Positions 31,101-39,198 of a DNA stretch of 41,786 bases are shown piece by piece. The DNA is taken from assembly GCF_000425205.1 (NCBI RefSeq), contig NZ_AULI01000022.1:1-41786 (forward strand), in the 5' to 3' direction. The first letter of the stretch is position 1; every line of letters begins with the position of its first letter. Position numbers and translations under genes: made by a program. This DNA comes from Pontibacillus halophilus JSM 076056 = DSM 19796 (GTDB lineage Bacteria; Bacillota; Bacilli; Bacillales; BH030062). A model generated the notes under the pieces. It worked only from the letters and a program-made list of their open reading frames with translations. It was not told the DNA's origin and did no database searches.

Positions 31101-33438
31101 TCTCTATTGGAACGACGTTTCCAAACCCTTCCTTCTCTACTTGTGATTTAAGAAAATGGAAAACGCCTCTCATTACTTCACGGTCATTTGCCATGTTAAT
31201 TATATTAACTTTTAAAGGCGATTTAGAGCCACTAATGAAGAGATATTTGAAATGATCTACGAACTGCTTCATCTTCTCTTCAACTACACTTGCATGATAT
31301 GTATTTGTACCTTCAAGCGTTTCTTGGTGCAAAGGTTCATATACTGTCCATTCACTAGCATTACGCTGATAGACTGGTTTATAAAGTTGATTTTGTTCAC
31401 CATACATATAGGGCAATAAGTTCAACGGCCGCAGGCGATCTAACATGTGTGCCTCTAAGCCTTCTTTTCCAATTTCATTCCTTACTGCTAATTGGTAAGC
31501 AATATTTAAAGGATGGAGCGGCGTCAGAAGAATCTTCTTACCGTTACGAATCGTTCCAAGTTTAAATAGGTTCCTCTGATGTGCGTTAATGTGAGCATCT
31601 TCTTCAATGGATTCTATTTCATGGTTGTATGCCTGAATAAATTGCCTTGATAACTCTTCAAGTACATTATCCATGTAAGCCAAGCTTGGTAACAACTTTC
31701 TACTAGAGAAATAGTCTAAGAGGTTTTGGTAAGCCTCTGCTATGGATGAGTTCACTTCTAGTGAGATTTTTTCTAACCCATGAATAGACAATTCAGCATA
31801 ATGAATATTTTCGCGTATCCATTGCTCTTCATATTGGAGATATTGCTTAAATTCATCGCGTACGTTAAATTCTCGTGTTCCTTGTTGTAACTTATTATTC
31901 GCGAATAATACATGCGCTTCATTCTCCCGCTTTAACTTCCAAATCCTTGGCCCCAATACAGGAGGGGTCTTCACAATTTGTTCTTTTAGTAAGATTGGAA
32001 CTATTATCTCTTCTATCTGAAGTTGAAAACGAAGAGATTCATCCTCCCATGCCGGTGATTCAGATGAAATCTCCACGGCTTGATTTGCATTAAGTTTCAC
32101 AATCTCACTAGGTTCCTCTATAACTATTTCTTCTGGATCTATACTCTTGTCACCGAAAACAATGTTCTGCCCGTCATTCTTAATGGTTAGTGATTTATTC
32201 TTCACATCAACAGAATAGTAGGTTTGGATTGATTTCAGCCATATTGGGGAGCAGGTCAGTACGCAAATATGAAATTCAAATGAAGACTTCGTTTCTTTAT
32301 TATGCTTGTAAACAATCTTATAGAATTTAGAACCTTCACCAGTGTTAGGGAGGTGCACTTGCAGCTTCTTCCCTTTAGCTTCTGCATATGGGGTACTCTT
32401 TTGGTCTACATCTTCCTTCTTTAACCTCTCATCAAATTCAAACGTCATATTCACAGATTCTTCTTTGTCTGGATTAAAGACAATGATATGACGCTTACGT
32501 TGACCTGGTTTTGTGTTTTCATTTTGGGCTTTTTCCCAATACCCAAGTTTCTCAGAGGTTAATTTCTTTACGTTCTCTTTGTATTCAAGAGCCTTACCTT
32601 TCTGCTTTTTCAATTTTTCATTTGACTCTTTGACGTCTTTATAGTCAACAGTTTGCCATTCTTCGCTCTTTAACTTCTTTACTCCCCCTTCGTCGAATAG
32701 CTTCTCGAGCTGTTGATTTAGATTATCGTACTCATGGATGTGTTGTACTCTTTCAAAGAAATCAGCATTATCGGAAAGCCTGCTTTGCATAGCATTTCGA
32801 TTTGTAAACTCCGGAAGATTGCCATCGTAAAATAATCCCAATTCAGGGTAAGTTTCTGTAGGTATCGTTTCTTTCTTCAATAAACCCAAGACTTCAGCAA
32901 AGTCGAATAAGGAAGGTTGTAGCATCATATCGTCTAATTTTCTATAAAGATAAAATGCGAGCACTTCCCGCTCATGTTTCTGAAGAGGGGACTTTTCAAT
33001 TTCATCTTTTAAATTTGCAGCTATGGACCGAACATGGAAAGGCATCCCCTCTTTTTGCAAATCACTGCTTCCTCCACGAATACTATCTAGGGTTTCATCA
33101 CAGATGCTTAGAAGAGCCGTGTTCTCCCACTGACCTGTTTGCTCACCAACCTTATTCCTTAGCGTAACGAGAAAATCTGGCGTTACGTCTCCACGTGTGG
33201 CTGCGACAACAACGCGTATGCCATCTATATGCAACGCGAATGTGCTGTACGGAGTACCCCTTTCGTGTTGGTATGTAAAATCCTCTGCGTATTCTGATTC
33301 GTATAGTGCCGAATAAAACTCTTGCACTTGTTTCTTTTCGTCAAATTGGAGATAGTAGCGTTCTCCCCCCCCTAGTGATTGTTCTTTTAGGGATTCTATT
33401 AACTTATCACTTAAATAATTATAAAATTGGTTTAACAT
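28162..33438 (-). CDS. dptH: DptH, HerA-like ATPase of the phosphorothioation-dependent restriction system
   Basis: About 1758 residues. The C-terminal part (from about residue 1400) is a HerA/FtsK-type ATPase: Walker A GKSGQGKT near 1410-1417, Walker B PFPVILDEAQN near 1637, and then QNTSQKIFFQP. A long N-terminal region of mixed alpha/beta character and an acidic Ser/Asp-rich linker (about 1300-1370) precede it. Together with DptF and DptG this is the DptFGH set that restricts DNA lacking phosphorothioate marks. The ATG at 33436-33438 (MLNQFYNYL) follows GGTGATG; upstream in-frame ATGs are possible. It overlaps dptG by 20 bases. No dnd modification genes are in the window. Confidence 0.8.
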   Translation of the reverse strand: MLNQFYNYLSDKLIESLKEQSLGGGERYYLQFDEKKQVQEFYSALYESEYAEDFTYQHERGTPYSTFALHIDGIRVVVAATRGDVTPDFLVTLRNKVGEQTGQWENTALLSICDETLDSIRGGSSDLQKEGMPFHVRSIAANLKDEIEKSPLQKHEREVLAFYLYRKLDDMMLQPSLFDFAEVLGLLKKETIPTETYPELGLFYDGNLPEFTNRNAMQSRLSDNADFFERVQHIHEYDNLNQQLEKLFDEGGVKKLKSEEWQTVDYKDVKESNEKLKKQKGKALEYKENVKKLTSEKLGYWEKAQNENTKPGQRKRHIIVFNPDKEESVNMTFEFDERLKKEDVDQKSTPYAEAKGKKLQVHLPNTGEGSKFYKIVYKHNKETKSSFEFHICVLTCSPIWLKSIQTYYSVDVKNKSLTIKNDGQNIVFGDKSIDPEEIVIEEPSEIVKLNANQAVEISSESPAWEDESLRFQLQIEEIIVPILLKEQIVKTPPVLGPRIWKLKRENEAHVLFANNKLQQGTREFNVRDEFKQYLQYEEQWIRENIHYAELSIHGLEKISLEVNSSIAEAYQNLLDYFSSRKLLPSLAYMDNVLEELSRQFIQAYNHEIESIEEDAHINAHQRNLFKLGTIRNGKKILLTPLHPLNIAYQLAVRNEIGKEGLEAHMLDRLRPLNLLPYMYGEQNQLYKPVYQRNASEWTVYEPLHQETLEGTNTYHASVVEEKMKQFVDHFKYLFISGSKSPLKVNIINMANDREVMRGVFHFLKSQVEKEGFGNVVPIEIALYQREVAESAFELFSNLENPERIEEAFDISLQSKSLDPTDMLRIVRENIQYYKLEDEGHYNYAHISFFKMSSQEQDAKNIMDEIDTGIALNGLLSSTSSLTTSDDYRVGFGTKHTPSEENEIMRTTKNMNELASNLDNEGRNPYRKGQTIVTMSSSVQDDVLDNLYDCSHWVTFVDPNVDLDFFQRSSKELLVIHYSDQYSSSDKYDAITVTDKNVQYGNVIKQYLQDKDIHPETSDIHAAIRAFNTINGEWLLRIIGSKGHFSREKLSIVSAIKYTLSFYQHKDITWVPISLEEILRVAGAVKLTKSEGVFSASNLGVRGATSDDILLVGVETKDDDIFVHFYPVEVKIGGDQTSKAREQIEKTKRLFDEQLKEVDEEGNRPFRNKFFRNFFVQMLLANARKFMTNGIWDTGQYEKLEALKGHLMNDDFHVGYHLEEFIGKGAILSFRSEGTWRSALIEQDVMNLILTETDAYTGIVEDLSVIREKMEQGHLDIPVSKLLSTTYNQEAVEVRMPELVTVGGDAEGVPEREVDTSPGYTADSGNSQVADGGAGYPGNSSGDNSADHDRDTDQDESTTEVTEVATDVQPLDYSTDVGPSTPSLEDVRVRLGEVQGSTKTLYWEYGHPELANRHILISGKSGQGKTYFIQSMLMELADQGISSIIFDYTDGFKKGQLEPQFKERLGDNLINYLVARDGFPINPFKRNEKEIDEDEFIQEDYSDVAERIKSVFSAIYRDLGHQQLNAIYQATIRGLRKYEEQMNLNVLARELEEDGSGPAKTALAQISLLIDKNPFDHTQENDWSKLGDQKGKVHIIQMTTYTRDVQLMITEFILWDIWHYKVQHGDKSLPFPVILDEAQNLDHSDKSPSSKILTEGRKFGWSGWYATQFLKGQLTSDEISRLQNTSQKIFFQPPENEISSIASMLGHDTHSRKDWEKRLASLRKGQCIAFGPSRGANGELLNSNPVIIDITSMDERFKF

Positions 33439-34783
33439 ACTGCGCATCACCACTGTCACTTTTTTTGTCTAGCAGGTTCAATTGGTCATAAAGAATGACC
33501 ACCGCTTCCTTGGAGTGCCGATCAAGAAAGACACCACGCTCTTCAAACGATTGAAAGACCTGCTTTAAGGATGTCCGTTCTTCTTTTACTGTAATGGCGG
33601 TCAAGAGTAACAGGAAGTCTTGAGTAATATTTAGCATATAACCAAGCGAGCCTCTTGTCTTAAGGAAATACTTCTTCCCGATTTCATCGATTGAAAGCTT
33701 AAATCTGGAAGTGGGACCGAGCCTCAGTCCCCCCTCACTTAAGCTAGTAACCAATGAACGAACAAGCTCCTCAAAATCATCCTGTAATTCTATTGGAGTT
33801 AAAGAGGAATGATACCTATATTCTTCTACCCATGATTTCAACAGGCGTCTAATTTCTATCCGTTGCTCCTCGCTTTCATTTTCATATATCTCTTTAAACT
33901 CAGGATAAATTAGATGATTTGTTCCAAATATATAATTAAGCTGTTCAATTGAGTCATAATGAGGAAGCAACAACTTTGCAGACTCTTTAACACTCTGAAA
34001 TCCTTCCATATAGCTAGTACGGTTCTTACTTGCTCCTTCCCAGTCCAAAATGTAATACAATTTGTTTACATCTGTGAAATCAGACTTAAAGAGTTGGTTC
34101 GATTTCAAGGTGAATTGAGTAATGTAGAAAAAGTAGTAATAACCCAGGAATAGATTCATATTTTCCACCAAGTAATCTGGATGCTTAGTTAGAAACTCTA
34201 AATCCTCTCTAAATAACTCCGTGATCTGTGGCAACTTCCCAATATATTTATTAGATGATTCCTTAGGATGGAGGCCCTCAAGTTGGTTAAGAATTAAGTT
34301 GGCTATAAGCGTTCCCCCTTCACCCTTACCAAGAAGCGATTCAAACGCTTCCGTTTCTCCACCGAAAACATCTTTTAGGAATAAGGCAATCTCCTTCTCT
34401 CCTTTGGAATCCTTTTCCTCACTCAACGGTAGGTAAAGGAGCATGTGGGGATGAAAGATATTTATATGGTCACCATCTGAGAAGAGAAAATTATCAATGA
34501 GTTTCTCGAAGTAAATACGGTCTTCTGGATTTACTTGCACCTTCTTTAGTAGGCTCTCAATAACTTCTTCCCGGTTCATTTCTTCACTCAACGAATAGTC
34601 TTTGAGAGCACGAGTAAATTCACCTATCACACCAGTAAACCCTCGTTGAAATCGAGCACGTTCAGGGTTACGACTTGTGAATGGCAAAAATGGAGCCTTC
34701 GTATTCCGTACGTGTGTTAGTTTCTTTTGACCCTCTTTTATACGCATTGCTGCTCTTAATTCATTCAAATTTTGTTCATACAT
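33419..34783 (-). CDS. dptG: DptG, phosphorothioation-dependent restriction protein
   Basis: 454 residues, middle gene of the restriction set, recognised by its position, size and the PFLPFTSRNPERARF and GFTGVIGEFTRAL stretches near the N-terminus, which match DptG. It has no obvious catalytic motif and is mostly helical; it may be a structural or adaptor subunit between the DptF and DptH ATPases. The ATG at 34783 follows GAGGG and lies just after the dptF stop, so it is preferred over the ATG at 34816. Confidence 0.75.
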   Translation of the reverse strand: MYEQNLNELRAAMRIKEGQKKLTHVRNTKAPFLPFTSRNPERARFQRGFTGVIGEFTRALKDYSLSEEMNREEVIESLLKKVQVNPEDRIYFEKLIDNFLFSDGDHINIFHPHMLLYLPLSEEKDSKGEKEIALFLKDVFGGETEAFESLLGKGEGGTLIANLILNQLEGLHPKESSNKYIGKLPQITELFREDLEFLTKHPDYLVENMNLFLGYYYFFYITQFTLKSNQLFKSDFTDVNKLYYILDWEGASKNRTSYMEGFQSVKESAKLLLPHYDSIEQLNYIFGTNHLIYPEFKEIYENESEEQRIEIRRLLKSWVEEYRYHSSLTPIELQDDFEELVRSLVTSLSEGGLRLGPTSRFKLSIDEIGKKYFLKTRGSLGYMLNITQDFLLLLTAITVKEERTSLKQVFQSFEERGVFLDRHSKEAVVILYDQLNLLDKKSDSGDAQYVKPIL

Positions 34784-34787
34784 GGCA

Positions 34788-37094
34788 TTAATCCCTCTTA
34801 AAAATGTATTCATCAAAAATCGGATCGTACTCTAAATTGAATAACATCTGATGACTCGTTTCATATATAAGTACATTCTCTTGATTTTGATTTAGATGCA
34901 TGAGCCTCTCAATAAATTCCACAAATTGAATCGCATCTTCTTTATCCTTTTTGTCTGGCTTATATCCGTCAAGCACTTTTAGGATTCTTTCGTAAAGTGG
35001 GTAGTCAATCTCAAGACTTGCTATATTATTGGTGCTTGTATCTTTGTAAGTCACGAGTAAGGAGTCCTTGAAACGATAATGAACAGCCTCATCACGCTGG
35101 ACTAATCCAGTCACATCCGGAGTCATGCTAAGCTCGATTGCTGTCTTTATAGATTGAACTGAATCAGAAGTATAAAGGTGACCCTTTTTAGGGCTACCTC
35201 TCCATTTAAATACAGCCTCTTTCACTTCAGCGTACAGCTGGCGCAATCCTCTAGGTAGCCCTTGATTATATTGGAAAAGATGTTTGCCGAATTTATCGTA
35301 CACATGATTTGCAAATACTTCGCCAAGCTCCTCTGAAAGGAAGAAAGCAAGACGAATCATGCTTGTGTTCATGAGGTGTCTTGTCGATTGAGTTAACTCA
35401 TAGAAGGAACCCAACTCTTTCAAACCTTCAGTAAAGCTTTCTAATCCATCTAGATTAATATGTTTAGAGAATACCTTCTCTATATTCATAGAATTGTTCA
35501 ACTCAATAATGATTCCGTCTAGCTTCTCATTTCTTGTATGAATTGGATCCATATAAGATAATTTAGACAAGATAGAAGAACGTTCAGAATGACCGAACAA
35601 GAGGTTTGGCAAGAGCCCCTCCACTTCCTCTATAAAGGATGGAAATTGTTCCTCCATATATTTCGTAGGGACAAGAATATCGTGAATAAAGTTCAACATA
35701 GCCCTAGTAGAGATGATCACCTTTTGTTGGATAACCGTGGCAATTAACGTGTCTACCACGCGTTCCCGTACCTCTTCTTTCTGTAGTAAGAGGTAATTGG
35801 TCAGAACTGTACCTTTATAGGAGTTTTCCAGGTCATATTTATAAGCTCGATAGAACGGATTATCTTCAACAGGGTTGGTGATGCGCTTAAGCAACCCGGT
35901 GAAATAAGAAGATTCCGGCCCAAACTCTGTGAGCTCATAAGCATGATAATCACTAAAGCTGATTAATTGGAACGATTCTGAATCATCTTGATTGGTGATG
36001 AGTGTACGGTCAAACACATTAGATTCCGTGATATAATCCCCGAGCTTCGTATAGCTATCACTTGCGTAGTCCGTTTCCAAGAAATTGTGCAGTACGCCCA
36101 AATTGATGGCAAGAATCAATTTCTCTTCAGACTTCTCTAATTGATTGTCAGAAAAAGATTGAAGCACCTCATTCAATGTATCCATCGAGTCCTTTGAAGG
36201 ATCAAAGCTCTCAGTCGCATCGTTATGTATACTAAACTGCTGCATTAAATCCGGTCTGTGCTTGTTCAGATAGGCAAGCATGTGAGACTTCCCATCTCCT
36301 ACGCTTCCACATAATAAGACAAGTTGACTCCCAGACTTACCTGCCGCTTCTTCTAATGATTCCACTAAGTCCTCTTGTATAGGCCGAGATACGTGCATAT
36401 ATTCCTTGAATTCACTAAAAGCATTCGCATTCTCAACAGCCTCTTGTGATGATTCTCGTAACTTAGAAAGCTCATATATCAGAGCGCTTCCGCCAAATAT
36501 AGTCGGCTCATAGCCGTCATCAACAGCTATTTTTTCTTTGTTGTCCTCCTGTTCAGATACCCCTTCTGTTCCTGGAGATACACCATTCACATTTTTCTTT
36601 AGATGAGTCGTTAAAGTTTCTCGAATCATGTTGTTAATATCGTCTTTTGTAATAGTCTCTTCTTCTTTCTTCCTAATGGAAGGTGGGCGATAATCGGGAG
36701 CAGTAAAGTTGTAATCCCCATACACTTCCATAAACCAAATGGAGAGCTTAAACATATTACGATGAACACGTAGCGCATCTTCAATGTTTCCGTTCTGAAT
36801 TTGGTGGACAGATTTGTTTCCAATAGAACGAACCGTATCGAATGCCTTGGCCACATCTTTCCTTAAGACACCGCTCTTATCCAAGCCGTCTATTCTTTCT
36901 ACTTGCCTTCTATGTAAAAGGTAGCTCAAATCTTCTTCATTACGAATGATTTGCTTTGCCAACTCTTCTGTGAATAAGCGGGCGTTCATAATTGCCTCGC
37001 TCGGATATTCATATACTAGATTTTCCATTTTCCTAGCCAAATCGGCTAGCGAAGTTTCTACACCTTCCAAAAAATCAAATAAATAGTCTGACAT
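34788..37094 (-). CDS. dptF: DptF with an N-terminal DUF4145-like domain
   Basis: 768 residues. Residues about 20-130 resemble DUF4145, a HEPN-like helical domain (EAIMNARLFTEELAK and RSIGNKSVHQIQ), as at the N-terminus of type I restriction subunits. A linker of about 60 residues follows. The DptF core (about 200-768) has Walker A GSVGDGKS (263-270) in a LVLLCGSVGDGKSHMLAYL context and then IHNDATESFDPSKD, typical of DptF. DptF is usually about 550 residues, so the extra N-terminus is a notable fusion. It is the first gene of dptF-dptG-dptH, with ATG after AAGAGGGG. The recognition or ATPase role is inferred from the family. Confidence 0.8.
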   Translation of the reverse strand: MSDYLFDFLEGVETSLADLARKMENLVYEYPSEAIMNARLFTEELAKQIIRNEEDLSYLLHRRQVERIDGLDKSGVLRKDVAKAFDTVRSIGNKSVHQIQNGNIEDALRVHRNMFKLSIWFMEVYGDYNFTAPDYRPPSIRKKEEETITKDDINNMIRETLTTHLKKNVNGVSPGTEGVSEQEDNKEKIAVDDGYEPTIFGGSALIYELSKLRESSQEAVENANAFSEFKEYMHVSRPIQEDLVESLEEAAGKSGSQLVLLCGSVGDGKSHMLAYLNKHRPDLMQQFSIHNDATESFDPSKDSMDTLNEVLQSFSDNQLEKSEEKLILAINLGVLHNFLETDYASDSYTKLGDYITESNVFDRTLITNQDDSESFQLISFSDYHAYELTEFGPESSYFTGLLKRITNPVEDNPFYRAYKYDLENSYKGTVLTNYLLLQKEEVRERVVDTLIATVIQQKVIISTRAMLNFIHDILVPTKYMEEQFPSFIEEVEGLLPNLLFGHSERSSILSKLSYMDPIHTRNEKLDGIIIELNNSMNIEKVFSKHINLDGLESFTEGLKELGSFYELTQSTRHLMNTSMIRLAFFLSEELGEVFANHVYDKFGKHLFQYNQGLPRGLRQLYAEVKEAVFKWRGSPKKGHLYTSDSVQSIKTAIELSMTPDVTGLVQRDEAVHYRFKDSLLVTYKDTSTNNIASLEIDYPLYERILKVLDGYKPDKKDKEDAIQFVEFIERLMHLNQNQENVLIYETSHQMLFNLEYDPIFDEYIFKRD

Positions 37095-37176
37095 GTTACA
37101 CCCCTCTTATTTCTCTGCTCATGGTTCAATTTTAACATATAGTTAACTTTTACCGAATATGGACGCACAAAAGAAA

Positions 37177-37205
37177 ATGCTGGAAGATTTATACTCCCAG
37201 CATTC
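37177..37205 (-). terminator. Terminator after vsr
   Basis: On the minus strand AATGCTGGGAG pairs with CTTCCAGCATT around a 7-base loop, followed by TTCTTTT. It separates the restriction-endonuclease/vsr operon from dptF. Confidence 0.7.
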
Positions 37206-37657
37206 ACTCCTTCGCCATTTGTATGGTTTTCATTTTTTCGTACATTTTCGCCCCTTCAATAAATTGAACGACCTTATCAACAGTATTTACCACACTACCA
37301 TTTACCTCATGCTCCCAAATACGGAGAAGGTGCCACCCATTGTTGTAGTAATGCACGTTTACTTCTTTATCTCTTGCCTTATTCCGCTGCAGCTTCTTAA
37401 ACCAGAAGTCCTGGATGGAGTTCGGGAAAGTTCCATGTCGCTCACAACCATGCCAAAAGCAAGAGTCTAAAAAAAATGACAATCCGATACTTCTTGATAG
37501 CAATGTCCGGAGTACCATACAAGTCTTTCACGTTCTTCCTGAATCCGTATCCTCTTCTCCACAATTCCTTGGACACTTTACGCTCAATGGAGGTCCCTTT
37601 CCCTTTAATTGCCCCCATCTTTCTCTTTCTTTGTTCATCTGTTAGACGTTCAGACAT
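37204..37657 (-). pseudogene. vsr: vsr, very short patch repair endonuclease, frameshifted at a run of eight A
   Basis: The first part (from ATG 37657: SERLTDEQRKRKMGAIKGKGT, then DLYGTPDIAI and KYRIVIF) and the second part (LDSCFWHGCERHGTFP, NKARD and GWHLLRIWEHEV) are in two frames. Together they make an ordinary Vsr of about 150 residues. The break is at 37469-37476, where eight A (eight T in the mRNA sense) follow IVI; seven would restore the frame. Vsr nicks T:G mismatches arising from 5-methylcytosine deamination, so it fits the cytosine methyltransferase at 39199. It may be a true loss, phase variation, transcript slippage or a sequencing error. Confidence 0.75.
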
Positions 37658-37730
37658 GTCTACCACCCATTTGTTAGGAATTATAATCAGCCTTCCCAGA
37701 TAGGGGGTGAATAGAAACATCACAACGCTC

Positions 37731-39089
37731 TCAATATCCTATTTGCTTAGCGATATAAGTGTTGTTGAGCCAGAAGGATTTCTTGACTACATTTTGCCCT
37801 TGTGGGGTTTCATAAGTATCTTGTTTATTTCGTGCATGAGGGCGTACATGTGCAACTGGATTTTCACTTGAACCAGGAAGCTGGTCTGCTTTTCCTGATT
37901 TAATTCGTTCAACTGTCTCGTCCCAAACTTCTCTAACGTCTAATTCTAAGTCGTTATGCGGAATATTCCAGAACATTGCTTTCTTAAACACCAGTTCTTC
38001 CTGATCATTGTATTGAAATACAACAAAAAGATAACGAGTATTTAAGAACATTTCCCTTAAGGTTGAGGTTTCCCATTCTTCATCTACAATTTCTTTATAC
38101 TTAAACGCAGGGAAGGACATGGATTCTTTTACCCTTCCTTTTTGGGTGACTCTAATATTCTTCAATTTAATATTTGCTTTTATGAACTCTTCACTATTCG
38201 CGATATCACTCTCCAGGCGTAACATCTTAGATGCGAGCTGTGTAGTAAGGTTTTGGCTTTTCTTTATTTCTATTCCCAACTCATTCATAATCTCTTCTTC
38301 TGTCATCCCAACAAATCTACTGAGTTGATTAAGAATGTATTCCTCCAAGGTTTGGCCATCCAGCTCATCTTGGCCCACTATAGACTCTTTGTATGTACGC
38401 TTTCCTGCCAAGATGTAGTCGTTTAATATAGTCGTCATATAGGAGGGCTTCAGTGAAAAAGCTCGTCTCATGGCTAACTCTTCAGAGTATGGCTGTTCAA
38501 CCATATCCTTTGCATTAGCACCTTTCGTGCAAGCCCCTAAGTAGTTTGTGTCTCCTTCAGAAAGTTCGTGAGCTTTGCCCTCCTTAACCTTCTTCATGAT
38601 TTTCTCCCAATCTTGTTTAATGATTTCTAAGTCCTTGTCAGGGAACTGAAATAATTGGGCATGTGTAATCTTATAGTCTAGCCGATTTGCAATCTCTTCT
38701 TTTGATTGGTAAAGGTAGAAGATTAATAGAAGTAACTGATTCTTCTTCCAGAATGAGCTAGTTTCAAAGTCCTCATGTGGCAACTTATTGAAATTTATCA
38801 TATTTAGAACGAGGCGTTCTTTCGCTTTTGCTTTCTTTTTTGTTTTATAGACATAAGGAGTGGTCTTTAATTCTACGCCAGCTTCCTCAAAATCAGGCCC
38901 TGAAGTGTTATTCGGATTATATCCAAAATGCCCTTCTTCGACCAATCGGCCGAGTCCTCCCTTATTCCCATCTTCACGGATAACCAAGCCATCTAAAGCC
39001 TCGCGAAATGTGAGATTCTCTAGTTTTTTCGCGTGTTCCTCAATGGAAGTAGGACTTGTGTAATCATATGTAAATCTTTCTTGTGACAA
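37731..39089 (-). CDS. Sau3AI-like type II restriction endonuclease (MutH/Sau3AI fold)
   Basis: 452 residues, near the length of Sau3AI (489). The active-site pattern is GPDFEEAGVELK: Asp66, Glu73 and Lys75 in the D-X(n)-ExK arrangement of the MutH/Sau3AI family. A second related segment (SFPAFKYKEIVDEEW and VVFQYNDQEELVFKKAMFWN, about 318-390) fits the C-terminal pseudo-catalytic domain that Sau3AI uses for allosteric DNA binding. Sau3AI cuts GATC. It is divergent from the methyltransferase and followed by vsr 73 bases downstream. GATC specificity is inferred from the family and the partner enzyme. Confidence 0.8.
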   Translation of the reverse strand: MSQERFTYDYTSPTSIEEHAKKLENLTFREALDGLVIREDGNKGGLGRLVEEGHFGYNPNNTSGPDFEEAGVELKTTPYVYKTKKKAKAKERLVLNMINFNKLPHEDFETSSFWKKNQLLLLIFYLYQSKEEIANRLDYKITHAQLFQFPDKDLEIIKQDWEKIMKKVKEGKAHELSEGDTNYLGACTKGANAKDMVEQPYSEELAMRRAFSLKPSYMTTILNDYILAGKRTYKESIVGQDELDGQTLEEYILNQLSRFVGMTEEEIMNELGIEIKKSQNLTTQLASKMLRLESDIANSEEFIKANIKLKNIRVTQKGRVKESMSFPAFKYKEIVDEEWETSTLREMFLNTRYLFVVFQYNDQEELVFKKAMFWNIPHNDLELDVREVWDETVERIKSGKADQLPGSSENPVAHVRPHARNKQDTYETPQGQNVVKKSFWLNNTYIAKQIGY

Positions 39090-39114
39090 TGATGTATCCC
39101 CCTATGCGATAATC

Positions 39115-39143
39115 TTTAATAAACGCTTTCTATGTAGTATAAT
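39115..39143 (+). promoter_or_regulatory. Promoter of the cytosine methyltransferase gene
   Basis: TTTAAT (39115-39120), 17 bases, TATAAT (39138-39143). It lies in the 109-base spacer between the divergent endonuclease and methyltransferase genes, a usual place for restriction-modification control. Confidence 0.5.
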
Positions 39144-39198
39144 GTCATACAGACTAGTAACTTACAAGATTCGTCAATTAAAGAACGGGGGAAGTCAA

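Noticed and set aside
34788-37094. Type I or III restriction subunit instead of DptF
   Set aside because: The DUF4145-like N-terminus suggests HsdR, but the GSVGDGKSH Walker A context, IHNDATESF stretch and neighbours dptG and dptH fit DptF, and no DEAD/DEAH helicase motifs are visible.
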